DNA of 64,000 nt from Ruegeria lacuscaerulensis (GTDB lineage: Bacteria; Pseudomonadota; Alphaproteobacteria; Rhodobacterales; Rhodobacteraceae): positions 83,313-147,312 of the forward strand of contig NZ_WQDY01000013.1 of assembly GCF_013033355.1 (NCBI RefSeq). The letters run 5' to 3'. How positions within the stretch are numbered: the stretch's first letter is position 1; every line of letters begins with the position of its first letter. The position numbers were made by a program, and so were the translations under genes. Positions 54,946 through 63,932 of the stretch are shown here, in pieces. The notes beneath the pieces were generated by a model, which saw nothing but the letters and a program-made list of their open reading frames with translations, did no database searches and was not told the origin of the DNA.

Positions 54946-55596
54946 ATGGGTTCAACTTCCCTACATCTGGACAATGACCGAGGCTTCAAGGCAAGGTTGG
55001 ACAACGGTGTCAGCATCTACGTGCGCCCAATGGGCGTTTCCGACAAACATCTGATTGCGCAAGCAATCCATGATCTGTCCGACCAATCCCGATACATGCG
55101 CTTCTTTTCTGCGTTTCACGACGCCCCAGAACCTGTTTTGGACCTTCTGGCCAACGTGGATGGCGACAAGCACGTAGCTTGGGGTGCCGTAGACTCTGAA
55201 CAGAATGGGCGGCCCATCGCCGCCGTGCATGCAATCCGGGGAAACCCGCAAGACAAGGATGTCGAAATCGCCTGCACGGTTTTGGACGACTATCACGGTC
55301 ACGGCATATCCCACCTTTTACTGGCGGCCACCGTGTTCGACTGTCTGGCTTTAGGGGTCGAGCTCGCTCATGCTGAAGTTCTGTTCGGAAACTATAAGGC
55401 CAAGGGTTTGTTCGAAGGGTTGAATGCCGACCTCGTGGAAAGCGACGAAACACTGTTGTATCGCATGGAATTGTCTTCACTCTTACGGACGATTGAACGG
55501 AAGGGTCATCCAAATTCTTTGGCGCAGTTTATGCACGCGCTGCGAACTTCTGCGGATCCCAGCCCCACAATAGGCGTTCCGTGGTCAAACCCATAA
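54946..55596 (+). CDS. GNAT-family N-acetyltransferase
   Basis: A 216-residue GNAT protein. The acetyl-CoA loop is TVLDDYHGHGISHLLLAATV (the x-x-G-x-G pattern is YHGHGIS). The N-terminal part, VSIYVRPMGVSDKHLIAQAIHDLSDQSRYMRFF, matches the start of the acetyltransferase domain found at the C-terminus of Pat-type protein lysine acetyltransferases, here as a free-standing domain. The target is unknown. It converges with the AraC-type gene, eight bases apart, and has a 262-base spacer upstream that I could not fill. Confidence 0.85.
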   Translation: MGSTSLHLDNDRGFKARLDNGVSIYVRPMGVSDKHLIAQAIHDLSDQSRYMRFFSAFHDAPEPVLDLLANVDGDKHVAWGAVDSEQNGRPIAAVHAIRGNPQDKDVEIACTVLDDYHGHGISHLLLAATVFDCLALGVELAHAEVLFGNYKAKGLFEGLNADLVESDETLLYRMELSSLLRTIERKGHPNSLAQFMHALRTSADPSPTIGVPWSNP

Positions 55597-55603
55597 AGCA
55601 CAT

Positions 55604-56611
55604 TTATTGTGAGATTCTATAATATTTAGGCGTGCGTCCGGTCCATCGCCGGAACGCGCGGACGAAACTAGCTGTTTCTGAGAACCCCAGAACGTGCGCG
55701 ATCTGCTCGGTGCTCAGTGTCGCTTCGCGCAAATACTTTAGCGCAAGCTCCATTCGAACAGCGTCCACAATTGCACTAAAAGTCGTTTGCTCTCGCTTCA
55801 GGTGCCGCCTGAGGGTACGACTGGTCAAACCAAGGCTCTGAGCGACGGTATCCATACTTGACGAAAGTGCAACATTTTGAATCAAGCTCCGACGGACCTG
55901 ACCACTGACACCGTCTTTTTGGGTGATCTCGGACAGTTCGTTTTCGCAAATTCGAACGAGCTGATTGAAAGTCAACTGGTTTCCCAGTTCGACTTTATGA
56001 TCCAACCATTCCACTCCGACATGGAACCGGTTCCGTCCTGCGTTCAGAATGATCTCGTCTGCTGCATCAGCCGGCAAGGTGTATGCGCTGTCATTGGAAT
56101 ATCTGACTTCGATACGGCGTGAGGTAAAACCAGCGCCCATGACATCCCTGTGCAGCGAGTTGTAGATGCCCAACTGTAGATTGACGAGGAATTCGTAAAA
56201 CTCTTTTCCGGCGTAAGAGGCCGGGACAGGCTCAAAACCCCACCCTTCAGCACCCTCGTCCTGCACAAACTCCATCGATGCGGTAGGAGCAGCTAAGAAG
56301 TGGTACTTTTGCGCAAACTCCGCGGTCTCGCGATAATCCACGCTACAGAGAACCGCGTATCCGTAAAGCCCGTAAGAAGAAACGTGCAGGTTTTGGCCGA
56401 TCTCATATGGTATGTGAGGGTGCCATTTCCGGTCCGAGATGTTCCTGAACGCCTTCAACAGCTGATCATTGGAAATCCGAAAATCAACGTCGTACAATTG
56501 GGACGTTTCAATCCCCGTATCGTCGAACATATGGCCTGTTTCTAAGCCACGCCGCCGCAATACGTCGAGTGCTGCGTTTATCTTCGCGATGTTGTGTACC
56601 CGTCCCAGCAA
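55604..56611 (-). CDS. AraC-family regulator (OruR/ArgR-like)
   Basis: A regulator of about 335 residues. The N-terminal two thirds is an Arabinose_bd-type ligand domain. The C-terminal tandem helix-turn-helix contains DTVAQSLGLTSRTLRRHLKRE and LSTEQIAHVLGFSETASFVRAFRRWTGRTPKYYR. No ATG is available near the start. TTG at 56611 follows GGAGGAACC and is my choice; TTG at 56623 is the alternative. It is divergent from the DUF6489-type gene of the PHA locus. Whether it regulates that locus is unknown. Confidence 0.85.
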   Translation of the reverse strand: MLGRVHNIAKINAALDVLRRRGLETGHMFDDTGIETSQLYDVDFRISNDQLLKAFRNISDRKWHPHIPYEIGQNLHVSSYGLYGYAVLCSVDYRETAEFAQKYHFLAAPTASMEFVQDEGAEGWGFEPVPASYAGKEFYEFLVNLQLGIYNSLHRDVMGAGFTSRRIEVRYSNDSAYTLPADAADEIILNAGRNRFHVGVEWLDHKVELGNQLTFNQLVRICENELSEITQKDGVSGQVRRSLIQNVALSSSMDTVAQSLGLTSRTLRRHLKREQTTFSAIVDAVRMELALKYLREATLSTEQIAHVLGFSETASFVRAFRRWTGRTPKYYRISQ

Positions 56612-56844
56612 GGTTCCTCCCAAACCTCTTTCAACCAGAAATCTGACTGGTTGGCCTTTCTAGTCATCCATTATGTCCTGATCGGTAATAAACATACAAG
56701 ACATCGACAGGTTAGCATCGCTTAGGTCTGAATCTGCCGTATGAATCAAATCACAGGGTTCAAAGTCACAGATTTCATGACGCGATAAATTAGGTGGAGC
56801 ATTCGGCACCGTCAAAAGGACAGCAAAACAGGAGGAGACCTGAT

Positions 56845-57081
56845 ATGAAGATTGCCATTGACCTCGATATGACACCGGCAGAGCTACGCGATGCCCTTGG
56901 TCTTCCGGATGTTAAGTCCGTGCAGGACCGTTGGGTCGCCAGACTGGAAGAGTCGCTAAACGAAGAAATTGCCAAAATGTCGCCCGAGGCGCTGGCTGAA
57001 AAATGGGCCGGGGCACTGGTTCCAAACACTGATCTGCTAAACGTTTTCATGAAGATGATGCCTGGGGTCGACACCAAATGA
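56845..57081 (+). CDS. DUF6489-type small protein next to phasin
   Basis: A 78-residue acidic helical protein beginning MKIAIDLDMTPAELRDALGLPDVKSVQDRWVARL and carrying an amphipathic middle (LEESLNEEIAKMSPEALAEKW). From memory this is the pattern of DUF6489, a family found beside PHA and phasin genes. The ATG at 56845 has AGGAGG upstream; an in-frame ATG at 56794 is inferior. It lies 198 bases before the phasin gene in the same direction. It may bind the granule surface, but that is a guess. Confidence 0.78.
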   Translation: MKIAIDLDMTPAELRDALGLPDVKSVQDRWVARLEESLNEEIAKMSPEALAEKWAGALVPNTDLLNVFMKMMPGVDTK

Positions 57082-57192
57082 CTGTGGTCGTAGCTCATGG
57101 CAGGTTGTGACCCAACGTAACAATCATCCAGCGACCTCATGAGAACGTAAGCTACTGGTTTTGATATGATTTAACGCTGTCCTCCACTTATG

Positions 57193-57222
57193 CTGCAGTG
57201 CAGAATATTTATTGCGCTGCAG
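57193..57222. promoter_or_regulatory. Probable PhaR operator upstream of phasin gene
   Basis: CTGC-AGT-GCAG at 57193-57203 matches the CTGC-N3/4-GCAG site that PhaR recognises in Paracoccus and Rhodobacter phasin promoters. A second CTGCAG core lies at 57217-57222. PhaR binds PHA and releases the promoter when polymer accumulates. The phaR gene itself is not in the window. Confidence 0.65.
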
Positions 57223-57279
57223 CGAAGTCTCAATATATGATCACAGTGTCAACGAAATCAGACCCGGAAGGAGGCCAAC

Positions 57280-57720
57280 ATGGCTACTGCAAAAACCGCT
57301 GCCAAGGCACCCGCAGCTGAAGAAAACAACGTCACCTCGATGGTGAATTCGATCACGTCCTCATACAAGGATGTTGCCAGCAACTTCAAAGGTTACAGCG
57401 AAAACCTGACCCAGTATGGTTCGGTTGCAAACGAAACTGTTCGCAAGACCTTTGACGGTGTCGTCGCATTTGACCGTGCGCTGATCAACTTCCTGCGCGC
57501 CAACCTGGACAACACTGTCGAGCATGGCCGCAACATCGCGAAAGCACCGAACATCGCCAACGTCGCTTCTCTGCAGCAAGCCTTTGTTACCGAGCAGATC
57601 GAAGCCGTCAGCGGCCAGATCAAAGAGCTGAGCGACATCGCAGAAGAGCAGTCCAAGGCAGCTCTGGCACCTCTGTTCAGCGCAGTTGAAGACGCTGTCG
57701 CAAAAGCCGACAAGAAATAA
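57280..57720 (+). CDS. phaP: Phasin (PHA granule-associated protein)
   Basis: A 146-residue helical, amphipathic protein of the phasin family. Alanine- and lysine-rich ends flank a core with SYKDVASNFKGYSENLTQYG, DGVVAFDRALINFLRANLD and EQIEAVSGQIKELSDIAEEQSK. Phasins coat PHA granules and prevent coalescence. There are no cysteines or membrane segments. A strong AGGAGG precedes the ATG, and an intrinsic terminator follows. Its promoter carries the probable PhaR operator. The converging operon encodes the PHA synthase and depolymerase. Confidence 0.94.
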   Translation: MATAKTAAKAPAAEENNVTSMVNSITSSYKDVASNFKGYSENLTQYGSVANETVRKTFDGVVAFDRALINFLRANLDNTVEHGRNIAKAPNIANVASLQQAFVTEQIEAVSGQIKELSDIAEEQSKAALAPLFSAVEDAVAKADKK

Positions 57721-57745
57721 GATCAACACGGTTTACGTGTTAATA

Positions 57746-57777
57746 CCCCGGCGCCGCCTCGCGCCGGGGTTTTTTTT
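57746..57777. terminator. Terminator between phasin and DUF445 genes
   Basis: CCCCGGCGC (57746-57754) and GCGCCGGGG (57761-57769) form a perfect 9-bp stem, followed by eight T on the plus strand, ending two bases before the converging DUF445 gene. It is clearly oriented for the phasin mRNA; the other strand lacks a good U tract. Confidence 0.92.
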
Positions 57778-57778
57778 G

Positions 57779-59002
57779 TTATCCGATCATATGTTCAACT
57801 GTAAAAAGAATGCCGCCGATCCCAAAGCCCAGCAAAGCGCCGTTGATACGGATGAATTGCAGGTCTTTCCCGGCCTCGGTTTCGAACCGCTCGACCAGCA
57901 AATCTGGGTCCCAACCCGAAATCGTCTGAGCGACAAACTCACCAATATAAGGTCGGGCTTCTGGTATCATGCGCGCGGCAAAGTCGGCAATGGATGCATC
58001 GAGCTTTTGCTGCAGCGCCTCATCATCGGCCAAACGTTCAGCCATCTGTCGAATGTATGTCTGGATGGCGCTGACAGCTTCGTCGCTTTCCAGATAATCC
58101 GCCATTTTGCCTTTCATACTTGTAATCAGCGCCCGCAAGTTATGCTCGAAACTTACCGTACCCGAATAGTCAGCGGCAGCGTTTTCAATTACGTGTTGAA
58201 GGTGATCCGTTTTGGTAAAATCGCCAAGCACCTGAACAGCAGCGTCTTCGAAATCTTTACGCAGCTTGCTATCGGGCTTTGCCAGGTCTTCAAGGACCGA
58301 CAGCAATCCATTCACAATCAACTCCGAGGCATTGCGATCCAGTCTCGATGCGATCCACCACCGACTGTTGTCACGTACAAGCCTTTCGACTGCCCCACGA
58401 TTCTGATCAACCGTTTCGTGCAGAAACTCAACAATCTCCGTCAGGGTCTCGCCCTTTAGGCCCCGTTGCAGCAATTTCGACAGTTCTTGTGCGACTTTGG
58501 GGTTCCCGGCAGCCTCTCCTGTCAGCTTTCGAACCAGCTTACTGAGCATTCGCATCAATTTGTCAGGCATATCGGCCCGCAAGACCTGTACGACACCCTG
58601 CAAAAGTCTTTCTATAAAGTATCCTGATTGGCCTTCACGCAGCAACCAGACCGCAAGTTTCGCGGATATGGCGCTACCCTTCAGCTTTTCCAGGATCAGT
58701 TCGGTCTGCAGGAAATTCTCTTCGATGAACCGCCCGACATTGACGGCCACTCGCGACTGATTTCGCGGCAACAGGGCGGTATGCGGAATCGGCAAACCCA
58801 GCGGATGCCGAAACAACGCAACAACTGCAAACCAGTCTGCCAATCCCCCAACAATTCCAGCACCGGCGGCAGCGCGCAAAAGTTTAACAGGCCAATCAGG
58901 ATCTGTTGGTACAAATGTCACCAGATAGATCGCAACAAGAACAACAAGCGTTCCCGTTGCGAATTTTCGCATGGCCGGCAGGTCCAATTCTCGTTGTCCC
59001 AT
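57779..59002 (-). CDS. DUF445 family membrane protein
   Basis: A 407-residue protein with one hydrophobic stretch near the N-terminus (about 15-30), the family motif GAGIVGGLADWFAVVALFRHPLGLPIPHTALLPRNQ, a long helical, charged middle (about 90-370) and a C-terminal hydrophobic segment (NGALLGFGIGGILFTVEHMIG). Both ends are thus probably in the membrane with a large soluble coiled part between. The function of DUF445 proteins is not established. It is the last gene of the fatty-acid/PHA operon, 12 bases after phaZ. Confidence 0.9.
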   Translation of the reverse strand: MGQRELDLPAMRKFATGTLVVLVAIYLVTFVPTDPDWPVKLLRAAAGAGIVGGLADWFAVVALFRHPLGLPIPHTALLPRNQSRVAVNVGRFIEENFLQTELILEKLKGSAISAKLAVWLLREGQSGYFIERLLQGVVQVLRADMPDKLMRMLSKLVRKLTGEAAGNPKVAQELSKLLQRGLKGETLTEIVEFLHETVDQNRGAVERLVRDNSRWWIASRLDRNASELIVNGLLSVLEDLAKPDSKLRKDFEDAAVQVLGDFTKTDHLQHVIENAAADYSGTVSFEHNLRALITSMKGKMADYLESDEAVSAIQTYIRQMAERLADDEALQQKLDASIADFAARMIPEARPYIGEFVAQTISGWDPDLLVERFETEAGKDLQFIRINGALLGFGIGGILFTVEHMIG

Positions 59003-59014
59003 GCCGGGCTATCC

Positions 59015-59848
59015 TTAATGTGGTTCGAAGATAAAACGCTCGACCCGTTGGGCAGTTTCGACCGGCATGGTCACCATAAACAAGTGACCGCAGGGCATGA
59101 CTTCCAACTTGCCCCGATCCAGACGACTGGCCAGGATACGACCATTGGCGATGGGGACAATTGGATCGTCTTCGCCCATCAGAACCAGTGCCGGCATTTT
59201 CAACTTGGGCAAGTAATGCCAACTGGTCCAACCGACAATCGCCGACAGTTGATACATGTATCCAACAGGTGTTCCGTGATCCAGAGCCTCGGAAAATTCG
59301 CGCATCAACTCTTCCTGCACGGCAACAGTACCGCCATACAAAGTCAAAGCGTTCTGAATCATAAAGGTTGGGTCACTGTGGCGCTTGGGCGTGACCATCT
59401 TCAACAACGTTTTCGGAGATCCCGGGATCATGATTGCGCCCGCAGCCGTGGCAGCAAGCGTAAGAGACAGAACACGGTTGCCATACATGTGCGCGAATTG
59501 CTGTGCCGCGCCACCACCCCATGACACGCCAAAGACATGGACGTCGTAAATATCAAGCTGATTTAGAAGCGACGCAGCCATATCCGCGACATGTGACAAT
59601 CGATACGGCAGTGTCGGTGTCGGCGTTCCTCCGACGCCGGGCGCATCAAAAATGATAACCCGGACATTTTCGAAGCTGGTGATGAAACGCTCGGCGCTTT
59701 CGATGTTGGCGCCAATACCGTTAAACAGCAACAGCGTTTGCCCGGCGGATTCGGGATGGTAATCCGCATAGCGAACAGGCCGACCCCATACATCCGCTGT
59801 GCGGATGACCATCTTTGCTTTTTCTGTCTGCTGGGGTTCTATATTCAT
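59015..59848 (-). CDS. phaZ: PHA depolymerase-like alpha/beta hydrolase (medium-chain type)
   Basis: A 277-residue alpha/beta hydrolase. The nucleophile serine is in the lipase box GVSWGG, the acid in LVLMGEDDPIVP, and the histidine in MPCGHLFMVT. The oxyanion region LLFNGIGANIES and the GVSWGGGAAQQFA context are those of the intracellular medium-chain-length PHA depolymerase of pseudomonads. It has no signal peptide, so it should act on intracellular granules. It overlaps the phaC stop by four bases (ATGA). Confidence 0.85.
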   Translation of the reverse strand: MNIEPQQTEKAKMVIRTADVWGRPVRYADYHPESAGQTLLLFNGIGANIESAERFITSFENVRVIIFDAPGVGGTPTPTLPYRLSHVADMAASLLNQLDIYDVHVFGVSWGGGAAQQFAHMYGNRVLSLTLAATAAGAIMIPGSPKTLLKMVTPKRHSDPTFMIQNALTLYGGTVAVQEELMREFSEALDHGTPVGYMYQLSAIVGWTSWHYLPKLKMPALVLMGEDDPIVPIANGRILASRLDRGKLEVMPCGHLFMVTMPVETAQRVERFIFEPH

Positions 59849-61482
59849 GCCTTACCCGCTTCAAGATGGACATAGGTACCGGGTGAGGCGCAAATGGCCG
59901 GATAATCTTTGTTCCCAGTCGATTTGGGCGCTGCTTTTTCCTTGGCAGACCGTTCGGTCATCCATTCAACCCAGTGCAGCCACCAGGTGCCGTCAACCTC
60001 GGTGCTGTTTTCAAGGTACATTTCGGTCGATTCCGGCGGATTGACCATGCGGCGGAACTTGGCCTTGCGGTTGGAAGGTGGGTTCACGATAGCCTGAATA
60101 TGACCGCTGGAACTGAGAACAAACTCTGACGTCCCGCCCAGCATGTGCACCGTACGATAGCAACCATCCCAAGGCGTGATGTGGTCTGTGGTTCCACCTA
60201 GAACGTAGGAATCGCAGGTTACGTTGGACAAATCCGCTGCTTCGCCCAAAACCTCGGCCGTTCCGGATTTCAAGCCGTTGGCCTGCAGCAGGTCCATATA
60301 GTCGCTATGCAAACCAGCGGACATATTGGTGGTGTCGTCATTCCAGAACAGGATGTCAAAAGCTGGCGGGTTCTGACCCATCAGATAGTTGTTGATCCAA
60401 TATGCCCAAATCAGGTCGTTGGGGCGCAACCAAGCAAAGACCTTGGCCAGATCATTCCCATCGATCACACCTTTGGCGCGCGATATTGTCTTTGCCAGCT
60501 CAAGAATCTCCATGTTGGCGAACAGGCCCATCGAGGTGTTGGCCGCGCCGTCCGTATCCAAAATAGTCACAAGGAAGGTTGCGCTGGCTGCTCGGTCAAT
60601 CCCTTTGGCCGCCCAATAGCTCAGGAGCATCGACATCGTGATCCCACCCGAACACGCACCCGCGATATGAACTTTTGGCGAATTTGTTATCTTTGTCACG
60701 ATCTCAGAGGCATCGTCCAGCGACCGCACGTAGTCATCCAGACCGTAGTCAGCGTCTTCCGAGCCCGGATTGCGCCACGATACGATGAAAACGGTGAACC
60801 CTTGCTGCACCAAAAACTCGACCAGACTGCGTTCCGGTGACAGATCCCAAACATAATACTTGTTGATCTGAGGCGGCACGATAAGGATCGGAGTACCTTT
60901 AACCTTGTCGGTCTGCGGCGAATATTGAATCAGTTCGCGCAGTTCGTCACGGTGAACAACGTCGCCTTTACTGATACCGAGGTTCTTGCCCACTTCGAAT
61001 TTGGACCGGTCTACAGAAGACGGCATGCCGCCATTGTTGACAACATCGTCCAACAAGTTCCGCATCCCGGCAACGATGTTTTCACCGCCCGTCTCAAGCG
61101 TCTTTTTCATAGCCGACGGGTTGCCCATCAGCACGTTGGTCGGAGACCACGTATCCAGAAACGTCCCCGTCAACAGCTTCATACGCTCGGCGTCGCGATA
61201 ATCCAGATCCAGCTCGTCAATCCAGTTCATCGTATTGCTGCACCAAGCCAAGTAGCTTTGTTTTAGCGAACGGTAAGCCGGATTGCTTTCCCAAACCGGA
61301 TCCGCAAAACGTTTGTCGGCAGGTGCGTCCTGAGTAGGGCCAAGGCCACTGAAAATGCCAAACATCTGGTTCCCAGTGTTCATACCCATGCGCATGAACT
61401 CCATGGGTTGCTTTGCCATAGCGCTGTAGAAATTTGAGATCGCTCCGGCAAACCCGTCGTCTTTGAAGTCTTTGTCAGACAT
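59845..61482 (-). CDS. phaC: Polyhydroxyalkanoate synthase, GACSGG box
   Basis: A 545-residue PHA polymerase. The catalytic cysteine lies in a lipase-like box, HIAGACSGGITMSML, with the aspartate in GGTTDHITPWDGCY and the histidine in SSSGHIQAIVNPP. The GACSGG box and length near 550 resemble class II (medium-chain) synthases of Pseudomonas more than class I enzymes (GYCVGG, about 590). The N-terminal 100 residues are the usual variable domain. It is preceded by an enoyl-CoA hydratase and an acyl-CoA ligase, which could deliver 3-hydroxyacyl-CoA from fatty acids. Confidence 0.92.
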   Translation of the reverse strand: MSDKDFKDDGFAGAISNFYSAMAKQPMEFMRMGMNTGNQMFGIFSGLGPTQDAPADKRFADPVWESNPAYRSLKQSYLAWCSNTMNWIDELDLDYRDAERMKLLTGTFLDTWSPTNVLMGNPSAMKKTLETGGENIVAGMRNLLDDVVNNGGMPSSVDRSKFEVGKNLGISKGDVVHRDELRELIQYSPQTDKVKGTPILIVPPQINKYYVWDLSPERSLVEFLVQQGFTVFIVSWRNPGSEDADYGLDDYVRSLDDASEIVTKITNSPKVHIAGACSGGITMSMLLSYWAAKGIDRAASATFLVTILDTDGAANTSMGLFANMEILELAKTISRAKGVIDGNDLAKVFAWLRPNDLIWAYWINNYLMGQNPPAFDILFWNDDTTNMSAGLHSDYMDLLQANGLKSGTAEVLGEAADLSNVTCDSYVLGGTTDHITPWDGCYRTVHMLGGTSEFVLSSSGHIQAIVNPPSNRKAKFRRMVNPPESTEMYLENSTEVDGTWWLHWVEWMTERSAKEKAAPKSTGNKDYPAICASPGTYVHLEAGKA

Positions 61483-61509
61483 TTCAATGTCCTCCCGTAT
61501 TCTACGAAA

Positions 61510-61989
61510 TTAGGTAAAGGCCATCGCCAGAGTTTCGGCGATCAGGGCCGGATCTTCCTGCCCAGCGACCCGAGCCGTAACGGTGGATCTGATAAGAATA
61601 CGACCGCCGCTCTTTACTTCGACTCCGGTCAGAATTGCCGAAACCTCGACCGCTGCCCCACTTGGAACGGGTGCCAGGAAACGCACTTTGTCCAGACCAT
61701 AGTTCATCACGCCCTTGCAGCCGTCAGGTACGATACCAAGGCCCATCTGCGCCGCAGCCAACAGTGACAACGTCAAATAGCCATGGGCAATCGGGCCGCC
61801 AAACGGGCTGTGCTTTTCAGCCTTCTCGACATCAACATGAATCCACTGCTGATCACCTGTAACATCGGCAAAGCCCTGGATGCGGTCCTGATCCACCGTA
61901 ACAGGAGTGCTGGGGCCGAAGGTTCGGCCCACATGCTGTTCAATATTCTCGACTGTGTAGTCGATGGGAAACGTCTTGTCGTCGCTCAT
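61510..61989 (-). CDS. MaoC-family (R)-specific enoyl-CoA hydratase
   Basis: A 159-residue hot-dog-fold hydratase. The catalytic pair falls in FADVTGDQQWIHVD (D-x5-H type), followed by GPIAHGYLTLSLL. Proteins of this kind (PhaJ, NodN) turn trans-2-enoyl-CoA into (R)-3-hydroxyacyl-CoA, the substrate of PHA synthase. It sits 27 bases before phaC and three bases after the ligase gene, which makes a PHA precursor role likely. Confidence 0.9.
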   Translation of the reverse strand: MSDDKTFPIDYTVENIEQHVGRTFGPSTPVTVDQDRIQGFADVTGDQQWIHVDVEKAEKHSPFGGPIAHGYLTLSLLAAAQMGLGIVPDGCKGVMNYGLDKVRFLAPVPSGAAVEVSAILTGVEVKSGGRILIRSTVTARVAGQEDPALIAETLAMAFT

Positions 61990-61992
61990 GGC

Positions 61993-63624
61993 TTACAAAC
62001 CCCGCAGGTCTTTTCTGAGAATTTTACCCACCGTCGATTTGGGCAGCTCATCCAAAAACTTGATCTGTTTAGGAACTTTATATCCGGCCAGTCCTTTGCG
62101 GCAATGTTCGATGACTTGCTCAGACGTAAGGTCAGACCCTTCCGTGACGCTAAGGAACAACCGGATTGCCTCGCCCGTCTTTTCGTCTGGAACGCCGACT
62201 GCGGCCACTTCTGCCACTTCGTCCAGCATGGCCACATGGGCTTCGATTTCGTTCGGATAGACGTTAAAGCCAGAAACCAGAACCATGTCCTTCTTGCGGT
62301 CAACGATTTTGATCAGGCCCTTCTCGTCCCGCACCCCGATGTCGCCGGTGCGGAAGTAACCGTCTTCGGTAAAGTTCGATGCGGTTTCTTCCGGGCGGTT
62401 CCAATAACCCTGCATGACCTGAGGGCCTTTGGCACAGATCTCGCCGGCTTCGCCAACACCGACCCGGTTGTCTTCATCATCCAGCAATATGATGTCAGTC
62501 GACGGCAGGGCATATCCCACTGCGGCCGAGAACTCATCTTGTCCCATTGGGTTCAGGGTCAAGACCGGAGAGGTCTCGGACATGCCATAACCCTCTAGAA
62601 CATGATGCCCGGTGATCTCTTTCCAGCGGTTCGAAACGGCCTCTTGCACAGGGGCACCGCCGCCGATCATTGCGCGATAGTTCGAAAAATCGACATCCTT
62701 CAAGCCCGGATGTGCGCATAGCCCGGCAATAAGCGTATTCACGGCGGTTGAGACAGTGAAACCACTGTCTCGGTAAGCCGAGATCAGCTGTTCCGGATCA
62801 CGCGGATTTGCCACAAGGTAGTTAGTCGACCCGATCGAACTGTAGGTGATCATATTCACCATCAGGGCAAAGATATGGTACAGTGGCAACGGGGTAACGA
62901 TGACCTCTTGGCCGTGCCGCATGGCTTCAGGCAAAGCGGCTTTCGTCTGCTCAGTATTCGCGACAAGATTCCGGTGTGATAGAACGGCGGCTTTGGACAG
63001 GCCCGTAGTACCACCGGTGTATTGCAGGAACAGCAGGTCATCGCCAGTGATGACAGGCGGATTGAATTCCAGATCCTCACCTTCTTCTACCAGCTTGGCA
63101 AAGCTCAGCGTTTCGCTCAGGCGCGTGTCCGCAGCCGGACTTGGGATCGGCGTCGCGGTCATATCACCCAGATCAACCGTAATCACAGTCTTGATCGGAG
63201 TGTTGTCGACAACCTCTGCCAGTGTCGGAGTCGAACCACCGAAGATCACGATGATCTCGGCGCCAGCGTCGTTCAACTGATGCTCTAATTCGTGCGGCGT
63301 GTACATCGGGTTGACGTTCACCTGAACGCCTCCGGCGCGAATGATACCCAGCATGGCAATCGGGAAGGCCAGGATATTAGGGACCATAAGCGCGATGCGG
63401 TCACCCTTTTTGACGCCCAGTTTCGATTGCAGATACGCAGCAAAATCGCGCGATAACCGATCTGCATCCGTATAGGTCAGGCTGCCGCCCAGACCGACAT
63501 ATGCCGTCTTTTCCGAGTAGGCCAGAAAGGCCTGCTCGAACATCTCGACGACCGAGCTATAGCTATCGGGGTTAATTTCCACTCCCATGTCGGGCCAAAT
63601 GACTTCAGATGTGATTTCGGTCAC
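61993..63624 (-). CDS. Acyl-CoA ligase (medium/long-chain fatty acid type)
   Basis: A 543-residue adenylate-forming ligase. The AMP-binding P-loop is LQYTGGTTGLSKAA, the linker motif is GYGMSETSPV, and YFRTGDIGVRDEKGLIKIVDRKKDM and the final lysine in PKSTVGKILRKDL complete the set. It activates fatty acids to acyl-CoA. The start is GTG at 63624, seven bases after GGAGG; a longer frame to 63897 is open but has no conserved residues and runs over the terminator of the next gene. It is the first gene of the operon ligase-MaoC-phaC-phaZ-DUF445. Confidence 0.93.
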   Translation of the reverse strand: MTEITSEVIWPDMGVEINPDSYSSVVEMFEQAFLAYSEKTAYVGLGGSLTYTDADRLSRDFAAYLQSKLGVKKGDRIALMVPNILAFPIAMLGIIRAGGVQVNVNPMYTPHELEHQLNDAGAEIIVIFGGSTPTLAEVVDNTPIKTVITVDLGDMTATPIPSPAADTRLSETLSFAKLVEEGEDLEFNPPVITGDDLLFLQYTGGTTGLSKAAVLSHRNLVANTEQTKAALPEAMRHGQEVIVTPLPLYHIFALMVNMITYSSIGSTNYLVANPRDPEQLISAYRDSGFTVSTAVNTLIAGLCAHPGLKDVDFSNYRAMIGGGAPVQEAVSNRWKEITGHHVLEGYGMSETSPVLTLNPMGQDEFSAAVGYALPSTDIILLDDEDNRVGVGEAGEICAKGPQVMQGYWNRPEETASNFTEDGYFRTGDIGVRDEKGLIKIVDRKKDMVLVSGFNVYPNEIEAHVAMLDEVAEVAAVGVPDEKTGEAIRLFLSVTEGSDLTSEQVIEHCRKGLAGYKVPKQIKFLDELPKSTVGKILRKDLRGL

Positions 63625-63932
63625 AGGTTGTTCCTCCAAAAAACTGCGCAAAACGCTCAATTCGGTGACAGGTCGCTCCGTGCAAAACCGTGACCCGCCG
63701 ATCATGAATTCTGTCTGCAGGCGATCCGCGTATCGTTCAATGTCAGAAGAGGACGAAAAATCGACATGGCAGGACACTACAGGTTCGTTTCGTAGGGTCA
63801 CTAAGAACCATAGGTCGGTTTGGCACCAATGGAGCAAGAGCAACTGCACTTCTTTCCGAGGGCTCCAACAAACAAAAACCCGGCTGGCAAATACCAACCG
63901 GGGTCGCGATTTAATAGTTTTTGGGACCAGCT
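63625..63932. other. Region upstream of the acyl-CoA ligase gene
   Basis: About 308 bases without a gene. The distal part holds the terminator of the FAH-family gene. The proximal 250 bases should contain the promoter of the fatty-acid/PHA operon. No convincing promoter box or CTGC-N3-GCAG site was found. Confidence 0.6.
63874..63902 (-). terminator. Terminator of the FAH-family gene
   Basis: On the minus strand CCCGGTTGG pairs with CCAGCCGGG (one G-U pair) around TATTTG, followed by five T, about 30 bases after the stop codon of the gene at the window edge. Confidence 0.85.
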
